A stretch of 64,000 bases of DNA from Lutimaribacter saemankumensis (GCF_900100005.1 NZ_FNEB01000003.1:186001-250000), one strand, 5' to 3'. Positions 1 through 8,906 are shown, numbered from the stretch's first letter. A program made the numbers and translations. The notes: generated from the sequence alone by a model not told the origin.

Positions 1-1130
1 TGGCTGGCCTTCATGCTGTCGGGCAGACCCGTGCAAAGACCAAGCGCCGCGACGCACTGACCGGGGGCCGAGATGTCGTCATTCGCGCCTTCGACCGTCT
101 TGACCGCGACCTTGGTGATCTTGCCGATATCCACCTTCTTGCCCGCGACGGTAAAGACGTTGCGCGCGATTTCGCGGTTCTTGAAGACCCGCTCCACCGT
201 CGACAGGTAGAATTCGGCCGTCATGTCCATCACGGCAAGGTATTCGTCGTAAAAGCGGTTATGCGCATCGTGATCCGACGCCTCGCCGCGCATTACGCGC
301 GAAATCTGGTCCTGGAACGCCTTGGAGTGGCGGTCGGCGTTCATCGACATGAACGATGCCAGTTGCAAGAGGCCCGGATAGACCATGCGCCCCACGCCTT
401 CGTATTTGAAACCGACGCGCTGGATCATCATTTCCTCGAGCTGGCCCATGGTGACGCGGTTGCCGAAATCGGTCACGTCGGTGGGGGTGGCGTCGGGGTC
501 GATCGGGCCGCCGATCAGGGTCAGGGTGCGCGGCTGTGCGTCGGGCTCTTCCTCGGCCAGGTATGCGGTTGCGGCCAGCGTCAGCGGCGCGGGCTGGCAC
601 ACGGCGATCACATGCGTGTCGGGGCCGAGATGCTTCATGAAATCGACAAGGTAGAGGGTGTAATCCTCGACATCGAACTTGCCTTCGGACACCGGGATGT
701 CGCGCGCGTTATGCCAGTCGGTGACATACACTTCGTTGTTGACGATCAGCGACTTCACGGTCGAGCGCAGAAGCGTCGCGTAATGGCCCGACATCGGCGC
801 GACGAGAAGGATCTTGCGCGGCTGTTCGGCGCGGCCCCCGACATTGAAATGGATCAGGTCGCCAAAGGGCTTTTCGACCACCGTTTCGATGTTGACCAGA
901 TGGTCCTTGCCGTCTTCGCAGGTGAAGGTGCGGATACCCCAATCCGGTTTGGCGACCATGCGCTGGAAGGTGCGTTCCGTCACCTCGCCCCAGGCGGCCA
1001 TCCACTGCAGTGCGGGATTTGGCACCATGCTGAAAATTGGGTAGGATGCAAAGGAAAGGGCGGAGGCACCCAGCCATTGATTTGTGTTGCGCATGGTTTC
1101 CATCAGATCGTATGTGGCCATGTAGCGCAT
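1..1130 (-). CDS. phaZ: Intracellular polyhydroxybutyrate depolymerase (3' end outside window)
   Basis: The minus strand reads one open frame of about 376 codons from 1130 to the window edge, so the C-terminus is missing. The product starts MRYMATYDLMETMRNTNQ and has the PhaZ-type alpha/beta-hydrolase layout, with LLVAPMSGHYATLLRST and TDWHNARDIP near residues 100-140 and VIAVCQPAPLT near 180. In this family the nucleophile elbow holds Cys in place of Ser. It mobilises stored PHB by thiolysis or hydrolysis at the granule surface. I chose the ATG at 1130 because GGAG lies 9 nt upstream; an in-frame ATG at 1145 is the alternative. It is divergent from phaC and shares a 113-bp intergenic region with a PhaR-type box. 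Confidence 0.9.
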   Translation of the reverse strand, partial: MRYMATYDLMETMRNTNQWLGASALSFASYPIFSMVPNPALQWMAAWGEVTERTFQRMVAKPDWGIRTFTCEDGKDHLVNIETVVEKPFGDLIHFNVGGRAEQPRKILLVAPMSGHYATLLRSTVKSLIVNNEVYVTDWHNARDIPVSEGKFDVEDYTLYLVDFMKHLGPDTHVIAVCQPAPLTLAATAYLAEEEPDAQPRTLTLIGGPIDPDATPTDVTDFGNRVTMGQLEEMMIQRVGFKYEGVGRMVYPGLLQLASFMSMNADRHSKAFQDQISRVMRGEASDHDAHNRFYDEYLAVMDMTAEFYLSTVERVFKNREIARNVFTVAGKKVDIGKITKVAVKTVEGANDDISAPGQCVAALGLCTGLPDSMKAS

Positions 1131-1208
1131 TTGCGGTATCTCCATGTTGCCGGGCATGTTGCCCGTTTTTGCCGGTCGCGTCCGCCCTGTCTACTTGGCG
1201 ACCTTATG

Positions 1209-1219
1209 CTGCGTAGCAG
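1209..1219. promoter_or_regulatory. Putative PhaR operator in the phaZ/phaC intergenic region
   Basis: CTGC-GTA-GCAG, an inverted repeat with a 3-nt spacer, lies 25 bp before the phaC start. The CTGC-N3/4-GCAG pattern is the binding motif described for Paracoccus PhaR. The same spacing and arms occur twice in front of phaP in this window. Confidence 0.6.
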
Positions 1220-1243
1220 CGAAGATACGGGGAATCTGTTAAT

Positions 1244-3037
1244 ATGACAACTAAAGACAACGTCGCAGGTGAAAATCTGGAACGGCTCAACGCGAATCTC
1301 GCCAAGGTCGAAGAGCTGTCCCAGCGCCTGATCGCGGCCATGTCGCGGCGCGACCCTGTCAATCCGACACTGAACGCCCCTGGCCCCGACCTGATGGTCA
1401 AGGCCACCCAGGGCTACTGGCAGGAGATGATGCACAACCCCGCCCGGATTTTCGAGCAGCAGGTGGAATACTGGGGCAAGTCGGTCAAACATTTCCTCGA
1501 GGCGCAGCAGGCACTGGCGCAAGGCAAGCTCGAGGCGCCCGAGGACGACACCCCGACCGACCGGCGCTTTGCCAACCCGCTGTGGAAGACGCATCCCTAT
1601 TTCAACTACATCAAGCAGCAATACCTTCTGAACGCCGAGGCGATCCGCAAGGCGGTGGCCGATATCGAGGATTTGGAGCCCAAGGAACGCCGGCGGCTCG
1701 AATATTTCTCGAACCAGATCATCGACATGCTGGCGCCGACGAATTTCCTGTCGACCAATCCCGACGCGCTGGAACGCGCGATCGAAACCGACGGCGAAAG
1801 CCTGGTGAAGGGGCTGGAAAACCTTGTGGCCGATCTCGAGGCCAACAACGGCGAAATGCTGGTGCGGCTGGCCGACGAAGAAGCGTTTCGCCTGGGCGAA
1901 AACATCGCGACCACGCCGGGGCAGGTGGTCTATCGCAACCGCATGATGGAGCTGATCCAGTACGCGCCCGCGACCGAACAGGTCCACGCCACGCCGATCG
2001 TGATCTTTCCGCCCTGGATCAACAAGTTCTACATTCTCGATCTCAAACCGGAAAACAGCCTGATCAAGTGGATCACCGAACAGGGCTATACGCTGTTTGT
2101 CGTAAGCTGGGTCAATCCCGACGCCAGCTATCGCGACGTCGGGTTGGAGGATTATATCGAAGACGGCTACCTCGCCGCCTTCCGCGAGATCAAGAACATC
2201 ACCGGGCAGAAACAGCTCAACGCCGTCGGCTACTGCATCGCCGGAACGACGCTGGCGATGGTTCTGTCCCTGCTCAAGCATCGCGGCGACAAGACCGTGA
2301 AATCGGCCACGTTCTTCACCACCCTGACCGATTTTTCCGACCAGGGCGAATTCACGCCGTTCCTGCAGGACGATTTCATCGACGGGATCGAGGACGAGGT
2401 CGAGGCGCAGGGCTATCTGCGCAGCTTTATCATGGCGCGGACGTTTTCGTTCCTGCGCTCGAACGACCTGATCTATGGCCCGGCGATCCGGTCCTACATG
2501 CTGGGGGAAACGCCGCCGGCCTTCGATCTTCTTTATTGGAACGGCGACGGCACCAACCTGCCGGGGCAGATGGCGCGCGAATACCTGCGTGGGCTGTGTC
2601 AGCGCAACGAATTCGCAAGCGGGGGGATCGAACTCTGCAGCGACCGTCTGGCGCTCGAGGACGTGGATATACCCGTCTGTTTCGTCGCCTGCGAAACCGA
2701 TCATATCGCGCCGTGGAAAGACAGCTATCGCGGCGCACAGAAGATGGGGGCGAAGGACAAGACCTTTATCGTTTCGCAATCTGGTCATATCGCCGGCATC
2801 GTGAACCCGCCCAGCAAGAAGAAATACGGCCACTACACCAATGCCGACCTGAGCTTGTCGGCCGACGATTGGCTGGCAGGGGCAAGTTTCAACGAAGGGT
2901 CGTGGTGGCCGCGCTGGGACAAGTGGCTGACCAAGCGGTCGGGCAAGATGGTTCCCGCGCGTGAACCGGGTGATTCGAGCCATCCGGCGCTGTGTCCGGC
3001 CCCCGGAACCTATGTCCGGCGGACGGAAAATCATTGA
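1244..3037 (+). CDS. phaC: Class I poly(3-hydroxyalkanoate) synthase
   Basis: The 597-residue protein polymerises (R)-3-hydroxyacyl-CoA into PHB on the granule surface; class I enzymes are usually about 590-600 residues. The lipase-box-like GYCIAG places the catalytic Cys at 331. The other catalytic residues fall at Asp486 (CETDHIAPW) and His515 (SGHIAGIVNPP), with typical class I spacing. The N-terminal domain (about 1-200) carries the conserved NPLWKTHPYFNYIKQQYLL region. GGGGA lies about 10 nt before the ATG. It is divergent from phaZ and followed by phaP and phaR, so synthesis, granule coating and depolymerisation genes sit together. The CTGC-N3-GCAG box upstream suggests repression by PhaR. 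Confidence 0.97.
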   Translation: MTTKDNVAGENLERLNANLAKVEELSQRLIAAMSRRDPVNPTLNAPGPDLMVKATQGYWQEMMHNPARIFEQQVEYWGKSVKHFLEAQQALAQGKLEAPEDDTPTDRRFANPLWKTHPYFNYIKQQYLLNAEAIRKAVADIEDLEPKERRRLEYFSNQIIDMLAPTNFLSTNPDALERAIETDGESLVKGLENLVADLEANNGEMLVRLADEEAFRLGENIATTPGQVVYRNRMMELIQYAPATEQVHATPIVIFPPWINKFYILDLKPENSLIKWITEQGYTLFVVSWVNPDASYRDVGLEDYIEDGYLAAFREIKNITGQKQLNAVGYCIAGTTLAMVLSLLKHRGDKTVKSATFFTTLTDFSDQGEFTPFLQDDFIDGIEDEVEAQGYLRSFIMARTFSFLRSNDLIYGPAIRSYMLGETPPAFDLLYWNGDGTNLPGQMAREYLRGLCQRNEFASGGIELCSDRLALEDVDIPVCFVACETDHIAPWKDSYRGAQKMGAKDKTFIVSQSGHIAGIVNPPSKKKYGHYTNADLSLSADDWLAGASFNEGSWWPRWDKWLTKRSGKMVPAREPGDSSHPALCPAPGTYVRRTENH

Positions 3038-3063
3038 TTTACGCAGGGTAAGCAGATTTTTTG

Positions 3064-3074
3064 CTGCACTGCAG
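3064..3074. promoter_or_regulatory. Putative PhaR operator 1 of phaP
   Basis: CTGC-ACT-GCAG, a perfect inverted repeat around a 3-nt centre, extended on both sides as TTGCTGCACTGCAGCAT. It is 28 bp upstream of a second box of identical spacing, in the promoter region of the phasin gene, which is the classical PhaR target. Confidence 0.7.
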
Positions 3075-3091
3075 CATAAACACTTGAAATG

Positions 3092-3102
3092 CTGCGGTGC
3101 AG
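3092..3102. promoter_or_regulatory. Putative PhaR operator 2 of phaP
   Basis: CTGC-GGT-GCAG, the second CTGC-N3-GCAG box. It starts 28 bp after the first and ends 67 bp before the phaP ATG. A pair of boxes fits tight repression that is relieved when PhaR is titrated by PHB granules. Confidence 0.7.
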
Positions 3103-3169
3103 CGTGCATATTCTTTGCAGACGCAGAAAGCCGGGGATGGCCCGGCGCAAAATGCAAAGGATCGAGACC

Positions 3170-3616
3170 ATGGCAAAGACACAAGATTTCACCGCGATGA
3201 TGAAGGACATGATGGGTGCCTTCCCCGTGGACACCAAAGTGATGGAAGACGCGTTCAAGACCCAAGCCACGCTGAACGAAAAGCTGGCCGGCGTCGCACT
3301 GACCGCAGCCGAGAAATCCTCGGAAATCTCCGCCAAGTGGACCAAGGAAACCATCGCCAAGATGGCTGACATGACCAAGGCGAAGGCAGAACCCGCCGAC
3401 TACGCCAAGGCAATGACAGATTTCGCATCGGCCCAGGCCGAAGTGGCCGCCGAAAACATGGCCGCTTTCGCTGAAATCGCGAAGAAGGTTCAGATGGACA
3501 CCGTCGAACTGATGATGGCAGCCGGCAAGGACATGACCGAAGAAGCATCGGCAACCGTCCAGAAGATGACCAAAGACGCCACCGCAGCAGCCAAGAAGGC
3601 CGCTGCCGCCAAGTAA
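3170..3616 (+). CDS. phaP: Phasin, PHB granule-associated protein
   Basis: This 148-residue, Ala/Lys/Glu/Met-rich, wholly helical protein starts MAKTQDFTAMMKDMMGAFPV. It has amphipathic heptad-like stretches over its whole length and an alanine-lysine-rich tail (AAAKKAAAAK). Size and composition match the phasin family, which coats PHB granules and stabilises their surface. The start at 3170 is supported by AAGGA about 8 nt upstream; an upstream in-frame GTG/ATG region would run through the PhaR boxes. It is preceded by two PhaR boxes and followed by a strong hairpin terminator, so it is probably a highly expressed single-gene transcript. Confidence 0.93.
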   Translation: MAKTQDFTAMMKDMMGAFPVDTKVMEDAFKTQATLNEKLAGVALTAAEKSSEISAKWTKETIAKMADMTKAKAEPADYAKAMTDFASAQAEVAAENMAAFAEIAKKVQMDTVELMMAAGKDMTEEASATVQKMTKDATAAAKKAAAAK

Positions 3617-3671
3617 GGCGACCGGCAACAGGAAACTGCATCCTCCCTCCTCCCTGACGGATGCAGACATC

Positions 3672-3702
3672 GGGCGGGCCTTTGTGCCCGCCCTTTCTTT
3701 TT
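3672..3702 (+). terminator. Rho-independent terminator of phaP
   Basis: Perfect 8-bp stem GGGCGGGC / GCCCGCCC with a 6-nt loop (CTTTGT), followed by TTTCTTTTT. It lies 55 bp after the phaP stop and before the phaR promoter. Confidence 0.9.
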
Positions 3703-3726
3703 CATTCGGCCTGTCCTAGTGTTTCG

Positions 3727-3740
3727 CTGCACTGCTGCAT
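3727..3740. promoter_or_regulatory. Putative PhaR autoregulatory site
   Basis: CTGC-ACTG-CTGC lies directly before the phaR ribosome binding site. The 17-nt context TCGCTGCACTGCTGCAT matches the first phaP operator at 15 of 17 positions, but the second arm is CTGC rather than GCAG, so it is an imperfect copy. A weak own-promoter site would fit mild autorepression. Confidence 0.45.
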
Positions 3741-3757
3741 TGGGGAGGGACCGCCAG

Positions 3758-4324
3758 GTGGCCGAAGATAAAAAACCGCTGCTCATCAAACGTTACGCCA
3801 GCCGGCGGCTCTATAACACCGAGACCAGCGATTACGTCACGCTCGAGGATATCGCGGGCTTCATTCGCGAGGGCCGAGAGGTTCAGATCGTCGATCTGAA
3901 ATCGGGCGACGACCTGACACGCCAATATCTGCTTCAAATCATTGCAGAACACGAAAGCCGTGGCGAAACCATGCTGCCGGTGAACGTGCTGACCGACCTC
4001 GTGCGCTCTTACACGGATCAGGCCGGGTCGATGGTGCCGCAATTCCTGCAGGCCTCGTTCGAGATGCTGCGCGACGGCCAGTCCAAGATGATGGAAAACA
4101 TGGCCAAGGTTAACCCGATGGCCCAGATGCCCGGGTTCGAGGCGCTGCAGGCGCAGCAACAGGCCTTTCTCAAGGCGATGACGGGCGGCATGTCGGGCCA
4201 GTGGAGCGGGCCGGGCAAGGATGCCGAAACCGGCGGCGAGGCACCTGCAGAAACCGACGACCTGGACGAGATCAAGCGCCAGTTGGCCGATCTGCAGGCC
4301 AAGCTGTCGAAGATGGACAAGTAA
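3758..4324 (+). CDS. phaR: Polyhydroxyalkanoate synthesis repressor
   Basis: The 188-residue regulator has the PHB/PHA accumulation regulator N-terminal DNA-binding domain at residues 5-65 (KRYASRRLYNTETSDYV, then LEDIAGFIREGREVQIVDLK), which includes the family hallmark RLYN. The rest is helical and Met/Gln-rich and is thought to contact PHB. The GTG at 3758 is the likely start because GGGGAGGGA sits 8 nt upstream; an in-frame ATG at 3719 would place the putative operator inside the gene. PhaR represses phaP and itself and is released when granules bind it. The candidate target boxes occur in this window at 1209, 3064, 3092 and 3727. Confidence 0.93.
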   Translation: MAEDKKPLLIKRYASRRLYNTETSDYVTLEDIAGFIREGREVQIVDLKSGDDLTRQYLLQIIAEHESRGETMLPVNVLTDLVRSYTDQAGSMVPQFLQASFEMLRDGQSKMMENMAKVNPMAQMPGFEALQAQQQAFLKAMTGGMSGQWSGPGKDAETGGEAPAETDDLDEIKRQLADLQAKLSKMDK

Positions 4325-4330
4325 GCGCAC

Positions 4331-5296
4331 ATGGTGGACAGCCCCGGCAGGATCACGCTCTGGGGCGTCGAGGTGTTCGTTGCCACCGCGGAAGAGGGCA
4401 GCATCTCGGCCGCAGCCCGGCGGCTGGGGGCCAGCCCATCGGCCGTCAGCCAGCAATTGACGAACCTCGAAGGCGCGATCGGGGCCACCTTGCTGCAACG
4501 CAACACGCGCCCCGTGGTTCTGACACCCGCGGGTGAAATCTTTCGCCGCCGCGCGGGAACCATCCTGAACGAGGCCGCTCTGGCCCGCGCAGAACTGGCG
4601 ATGGCGGACATGACGAACCTCACCCGGTTCCGCCTTGGCATGATCGAGGATTTCGAGGCCGACGTGACGCCGCGCCTGCTGACGCGGCTGGCCGGCGATC
4701 TGAAAACCTCGCAATTCCTTTTGGAAACCGGGGCCAGCCACTATCTGCATGACCTGCTGGACGCCCGCGCTCTGGATGTGATCGTGGCCGCCGAAATGGG
4801 CGCCGAGGCCGATTGGATGGAACTGCATCCGTTGCTGACCGAAGGGTTCGTCGTGGCCGCCCCGCGCGGGCGGCTCAGGCCCGACCGCGATGCGCTGAAA
4901 CAGCTAAAGACGCTGCCGCTGGTGCAATATACCACGCGCCATCACATGGGCCGGCTGATCGCCGCGCACCTGGCACGGCAGAACCTGACCCTGTCGCACC
5001 GGTTCGAACTGGACAGCTATCACGCCATCCTTGCCATGGTCGGGCAGGGGGCGGGCTGGACGATCCTGACGCCCCTCGCGCTGATGCGCGCGCGCCGCTT
5101 TGCCGACCAGATCGACGTGATGCCGCTGCCATTCGCGCCTCTGTCGCGCACGATTTCCCTGACGGCGCGCAAGGGCATCCTGCAGGACATGCCCGCGCGC
5201 GTCGCGGGCGAGTTGAAGCCGCTGTTGAAAGAGGTCGTGATAAACCCCGCGATCGCGGCCTATCCGTTCATGGCCGATGTGCTGACCCTGCACTAG
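4331..5296 (+). CDS. LysR-family transcriptional regulator
   Basis: The 321-residue protein has a typical LysR winged HTH at residues 8-65 (VFVATAEEGSISAAARRLG, then SPSAVSQQLTNLE) and an effector-binding domain of two periplasmic-binding-like lobes from about residue 95. It starts 6 nt after phaR on the same strand, which suggests co-transcription with phaR, an unusual partner. No strong ribosome binding site is visible before the ATG, so it may be translationally coupled. The target is unknown. The neighbouring convergent gene is a class IV aminotransferase, so control of amino acid metabolism is as likely as control of PHB. Confidence 0.88.
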   Translation: MVDSPGRITLWGVEVFVATAEEGSISAAARRLGASPSAVSQQLTNLEGAIGATLLQRNTRPVVLTPAGEIFRRRAGTILNEAALARAELAMADMTNLTRFRLGMIEDFEADVTPRLLTRLAGDLKTSQFLLETGASHYLHDLLDARALDVIVAAEMGAEADWMELHPLLTEGFVVAAPRGRLRPDRDALKQLKTLPLVQYTTRHHMGRLIAAHLARQNLTLSHRFELDSYHAILAMVGQGAGWTILTPLALMRARRFADQIDVMPLPFAPLSRTISLTARKGILQDMPARVAGELKPLLKEVVINPAIAAYPFMADVLTLH

Positions 5297-5308
5297 TCGG
5301 GCCGTCCT

Positions 5309-6211
5309 TCAGGCATAGGCGATTTCCGTGCGGAAACGCGGCGCCTCCAGCCATTCGAAATAGGTGCCCCGCAACGCCCGCGCCCTCGGCCCCGGCGCGC
5401 CATTGCCGAAGACGCGGTCGTTCACGCGCACAACCGGTGTCACGCCGCCGCCCGATGACGACAGGAACACTTCGTCCGCTTCCAGGAATTCCTCCAGCGG
5501 CAGCGGGCGTTCTTCGCAGGTCAGGCCAGCCTCGGCACCCATTTCCAGAACCGTCCGCCGGGTGATGCCGCCCAGCACCCCATGCCCGGACGTGATCAAC
5601 CTGTCGCCCTTGATCGCAAACGCGTTGAAGCCCGGCCCTTCGGTCACGTTTCCGGCGTGGTCCAGCAGGATCACCGTGTTGAACCCGGCGTCCTTCGCCT
5701 GGAACAGCCCGTCGGTGAAATCGCCCCAATGATAATTCTTTGCGCGCGGATTCACGCTGTCTTCGGGGATGCGGCGGGGCGTGTCGGGGATCAGCGCACT
5801 GGCGCCCGCCTCAGCCACGTCGAAGGGGATGACATGCACGTAAGGCACGCACCAGGCATAGAAATGATTGGCACATTCGCGCGGATCGCGGCTGCCGGGG
5901 ATGATTGGGGCCCCACGCGCACAGACCATCGCGCAATACGCGTCCTGCAGCCCGCTGGCCGCCATCATCTCGGTCAGCGCCTGCGCCATCTGCGCCCGCG
6001 TCAAACCGGGATCGAGCCGCATCGCCGCAAGGCTGTCCATGAACCGGTCGAGGTAATCGTCCAGCCGGAAAAAGCCGCCCTTCCAGACCGGCACCACGTC
6101 ATAGGTGACGTCGGAATGGGTCAGGCCCCAATCCGTCACGCCGATTTTCGCCTCGGATATAGGCAGGATTTCCCCCGCCATCCATGCTGCGCCCTTGCTC
6201 AGATCCGCCAT
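5309..6211 (-). CDS. Class IV PLP aminotransferase (D-amino acid / branched-chain type)
   Basis: The 300-residue protein has the fold-type IV layout: early VTDWGLTHSDVTYDVVPVW with the substrate-side Arg/Asp region, the Lys that would bind PLP in NPRAKNYHWGDFTDGLF, and the phosphate-binding EGPGFNAFAIKGDRL near residue 205. The family includes BCAT, D-alanine aminotransferase and ADC lyase, and sequence alone does not fix the substrate. The start at 6211 has an excellent AGGAGG 7 nt upstream; longer in-frame extensions lack one. It lies downstream of the DegT aminotransferase and FAD oxidoreductase genes, so a role in amine or amino acid nitrogen turnover is plausible. Confidence 0.85.
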   Translation of the reverse strand: MADLSKGAAWMAGEILPISEAKIGVTDWGLTHSDVTYDVVPVWKGGFFRLDDYLDRFMDSLAAMRLDPGLTRAQMAQALTEMMAASGLQDAYCAMVCARGAPIIPGSRDPRECANHFYAWCVPYVHVIPFDVAEAGASALIPDTPRRIPEDSVNPRAKNYHWGDFTDGLFQAKDAGFNTVILLDHAGNVTEGPGFNAFAIKGDRLITSGHGVLGGITRRTVLEMGAEAGLTCEERPLPLEEFLEADEVFLSSSGGGVTPVVRVNDRVFGNGAPGPRARALRGTYFEWLEAPRFRTEIAYA

Positions 6212-6270
6212 CGCGTCCCTCCTGTCTACGCAGGCAGGATGGGCGCGGGCGGAGCGCTTGGCAAGTGGGC

Positions 6271-7470
6271 TCAGGTGCCGGTGGCGCGCAGGTTGCCCTT
6301 GATCTCCTGGGCGGCGCGCACCAGCGCATCGGCGACGAAATCGCATTCCTCCAGGGTCAGCCGCGCGGGCAGCCGCACGTCGCAGGCCCGCATCAGCATG
6401 GCGCGCGTCTGCGGCAGATCGGGCAGGTCATGCAGGAACTGCCAATTCCAGTAGGCGCGCGCATTGTCCGTGCTCAGGCCAAAGACCTGAACCTTGACGC
6501 CGCGCGCGGCCGCTGCGTCGGCAAAGGCGCGGATTTCGTCCTCAGACATGCCGCACAGGTTGAACTGGATGGAATCGGGTGCACGGTCTTCCTTGGCCAG
6601 CTTGTCAGGCACCTCGATCCAGGGCGACAGGTTCAGCTGTGCCGCGACATGATCGTGGTTGCGCCGACCGTCGCGCACGCGGCGCGCCACTTCGGGCAGT
6701 TGCGCGCGCACCACTGCGGCCGACAGGTTGCCCAGCCGCAGGTTATAAAGCGGCAGCTGGTTCTGATGCCGCGCGAAGGCAGCCTCCAGCGCGGGATCGG
6801 TGCCGTGCTTGCGCCAATTGTGTTCATAGGCGCCCGACATGATCACCGCACGGGCCAGGATATCGGCATCGTCGGTGATCAGGATGCCGCCCTCGCCACT
6901 GTTCAGCAGCTTGTAGGATTGAAAGCTGAAGCAGCCGATCTTGCCCAGCGTACCGATATTTTGCCCGTCCCAGCGGGTGCCCAGCGAATGGGCTGCGTCC
7001 TCGATCACCGGCAGGCCATGGATCGCCGCGGCCTGCATGATCGCGTCCATGTCGCTGGTGTGGCCGCGCATGTGGCTGATCATGACGGCATCCGCCTGGC
7101 TGATCTTGTCGGCCATGTCGGCCAGGTCGATGCGGTAGTTTTCGCCAACCTCGCACAGCAGCGGTTCGCAATCCGCGTGCACGATGGACGAGGGCACGGC
7201 GGCAAAGGTGAAGGCGGGGATCAGGACTTTCGCACCGCGCGGCAAGTCCAGCGCCTTGAGAGACAGGAACAGCGCCGCCGAACAGGAAGACACCGCCAGC
7301 GCATAGCGCGCGCCCATCATCTCGGCGAATTCGCGTTCCAGCAGCGCCACCGGTGCATCTTGCGGTGCGGTATAGCGGAACAGATCGCCGGATTGCAGAA
7401 GCCGCTCGATCTCTTCGCGCGCGGCGGGGGGGATCGGTTCGGCGTCGTAGACATTGGGGGCGAGTGTCAT
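6271..7470 (-). CDS. DegT/DnrJ/EryC1-family PLP aminotransferase
   Basis: This 399-residue type-I-fold enzyme matches the sugar-aminotransferase (AHBA synthase/DegT) family. It has a cofactor-binding Ser/Ala cluster (VSSCSAALFLSLKAL) near residue 65, an acidic VIEDAAHSLG whose Asp contacts the pyridine N, and the PLP-Lys in FSFQSYKLLNSGEGG near residue 205. DegT enzymes usually aminate keto-sugars, but no other nucleotide-sugar genes are nearby. The neighbours are amine-catabolic genes, so the substrate may be an aldehyde or semialdehyde (inference). The ATG at 7470 has AGGAAAG upstream, and 117 bp separate it from the upstream oxidoreductase gene. Confidence 0.85.
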   Translation of the reverse strand: MTLAPNVYDAEPIPPAAREEIERLLQSGDLFRYTAPQDAPVALLEREFAEMMGARYALAVSSCSAALFLSLKALDLPRGAKVLIPAFTFAAVPSSIVHADCEPLLCEVGENYRIDLADMADKISQADAVMISHMRGHTSDMDAIMQAAAIHGLPVIEDAAHSLGTRWDGQNIGTLGKIGCFSFQSYKLLNSGEGGILITDDADILARAVIMSGAYEHNWRKHGTDPALEAAFARHQNQLPLYNLRLGNLSAAVVRAQLPEVARRVRDGRRNHDHVAAQLNLSPWIEVPDKLAKEDRAPDSIQFNLCGMSEDEIRAFADAAAARGVKVQVFGLSTDNARAYWNWQFLHDLPDLPQTRAMLMRACDVRLPARLTLEECDFVADALVRAAQEIKGNLRATGT

Positions 7471-7587
7471 GTTTTCGGCTTTCCTGAAAGTCCCTTTCCG
7501 TTTTTCTTAAATGCTTGGCTGCAAAATACAAGGGCACGCGCGCCCGCAAGGCGTTGCGCGCGACAGTTTGCCGTTTTTTCAGTGATG

Positions 7588-8892
7588 CTAGACGCCCAGC
7601 CGGTCGCGCAACGCGTACCACGTCATCGCCAGCGTCAGCAGGGGCGTGCGAAAGGCGGGCCCGCCCGGAAACGGCGGCACGGGCAGCCGCGCCATCGCGT
7701 CGAACCCGGCGGTCTGCCCCATGATCGCCTGCGCCATCAGCATGCCGGCATGGGTCGCGGTGCCGACGCCATGCCCGGAATAGCCCGAGGACGACAGGAT
7801 GCTTTTGCCGACGCGGCCCAGATAGGGCAGGCGCTTCATCGTGATCGCCAGCGTGCCGCCCCAGGCGTAATCGATCTTGACGTCCCGCAGATGCGGAAAG
7901 ATCTCCAGCATCGGTTTGCGCACCTTGCCCGCGATATCGTCGGGAAAGCGGTAGCCATAGCTCTCGCCACCACCGAAAAGCAGGCGCTTGTCGCGGCTGA
8001 GGCGAAAGTAATTGACGACGAACTTGGTGTCGGCCACGGCCACGTCACGGGTCAGCACTTCGGCTGCGCGGTCGCCCAGCGGTTCGGTGGCGGCCACGAA
8101 ATTGTTGATCGGCATGACCCGCGCCGCGACCTTGCGGTTGAGCCCGCCAAGATACCCGTTGCCCGCCAGCACCACGGTTTCGGCGACCACCCGGCCCGTG
8201 TCGCAGCGCACCTCTGCCGGGGTGCCGTCCTCGATGTGGTGGACATGGCTGCGTTCGAATATCCGCACGCCCGCCGCCTCGGCCGCGCGCGCCAGCCCCA
8301 GCGCGAAATTCAGCGGATGAAGGTGGCCCGCCCCCATATCCAGCATGCCGCCCTTGTAGGCGGGCGAGGGGCAGAGCGCCTGGCACGCCCCGGCATCCAG
8401 CCGTTCGATCTGGTCATAGCCGTATTCGCGTTCCAGCAGGTCGGCATAGCCATGCAGCTCGCGCGTTTCCTTGTCGGAAAACCCGGTCCAGGCCACACCG
8501 GGCCGATAGTCGCAGTCGATCCCATGGGTGTCGATAAGCCCGCGTACCACCTGCTTGGCCTCTTCGCCCAACTGCCACATCTGGCGTGCCGAGTCGCGCC
8601 CGACCATGCGGATCAGCGCCTCCTGGTCCTGCCGCTGGCCGCTGCCCAATTGTCCGCCGTTGCGTCCCGACGCGCCAAAACCCACGCGATGCGCCTCGAC
8701 CAGAACGACGTCGACGCCCTTTTCCGCAAGGTGCAGTGCTGCCGACAGCCCGGTGAACCCGCCACCCACCACGCAGACATCCGCCCGAACCTCGCCCTTC
8801 AGCGATGGCCGGTCCGGCGCGTCATTGGCCGTGGCTGCGTACCAGCTTTGCGGATAGGACCCCTTGCGGTCGTTGGAATAAAGCAAATCCAT
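7588..8892 (-). CDS. puuB: FAD-dependent oxidoreductase, gamma-glutamylputrescine oxidase-like (PuuB/OrdL type)
   Basis: The 434-residue DAO-family flavoprotein has an N-terminal Rossmann motif at about residue 40 (VVGGGFTGLSAALHLAE), then the family-typical GFGASGRNGGQLGSGQ and a late FAD-binding GYSGHGVGTATHAG near residue 370. This arrangement matches PuuB-type oxidases, which deaminate gamma-glutamyl-putrescine to the aldehyde with release of ammonia and H2O2. It follows two PuuA-like ligases and a glutamine amidotransferase on the same strand, which supports a gamma-glutamylated amine pathway. The 102-bp gap to the upstream ligase gene contains one copy of the dispersed hairpin repeat. 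Confidence 0.82.
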   Translation of the reverse strand: MDLLYSNDRKGSYPQSWYAATANDAPDRPSLKGEVRADVCVVGGGFTGLSAALHLAEKGVDVVLVEAHRVGFGASGRNGGQLGSGQRQDQEALIRMVGRDSARQMWQLGEEAKQVVRGLIDTHGIDCDYRPGVAWTGFSDKETRELHGYADLLEREYGYDQIERLDAGACQALCPSPAYKGGMLDMGAGHLHPLNFALGLARAAEAAGVRIFERSHVHHIEDGTPAEVRCDTGRVVAETVVLAGNGYLGGLNRKVAARVMPINNFVAATEPLGDRAAEVLTRDVAVADTKFVVNYFRLSRDKRLLFGGGESYGYRFPDDIAGKVRKPMLEIFPHLRDVKIDYAWGGTLAITMKRLPYLGRVGKSILSSSGYSGHGVGTATHAGMLMAQAIMGQTAGFDAMARLPVPPFPGGPAFRTPLLTLAMTWYALRDRLGV

Positions 8893-8906
8893 CAGGACGG
8901 TCCCCG

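Noticed and set aside
1103-3670. Minus-strand open frame of 855 codons
   Set aside because: Antisense to phaC and phaP, which have complete motifs. No recognisable domain and typical shadow composition.
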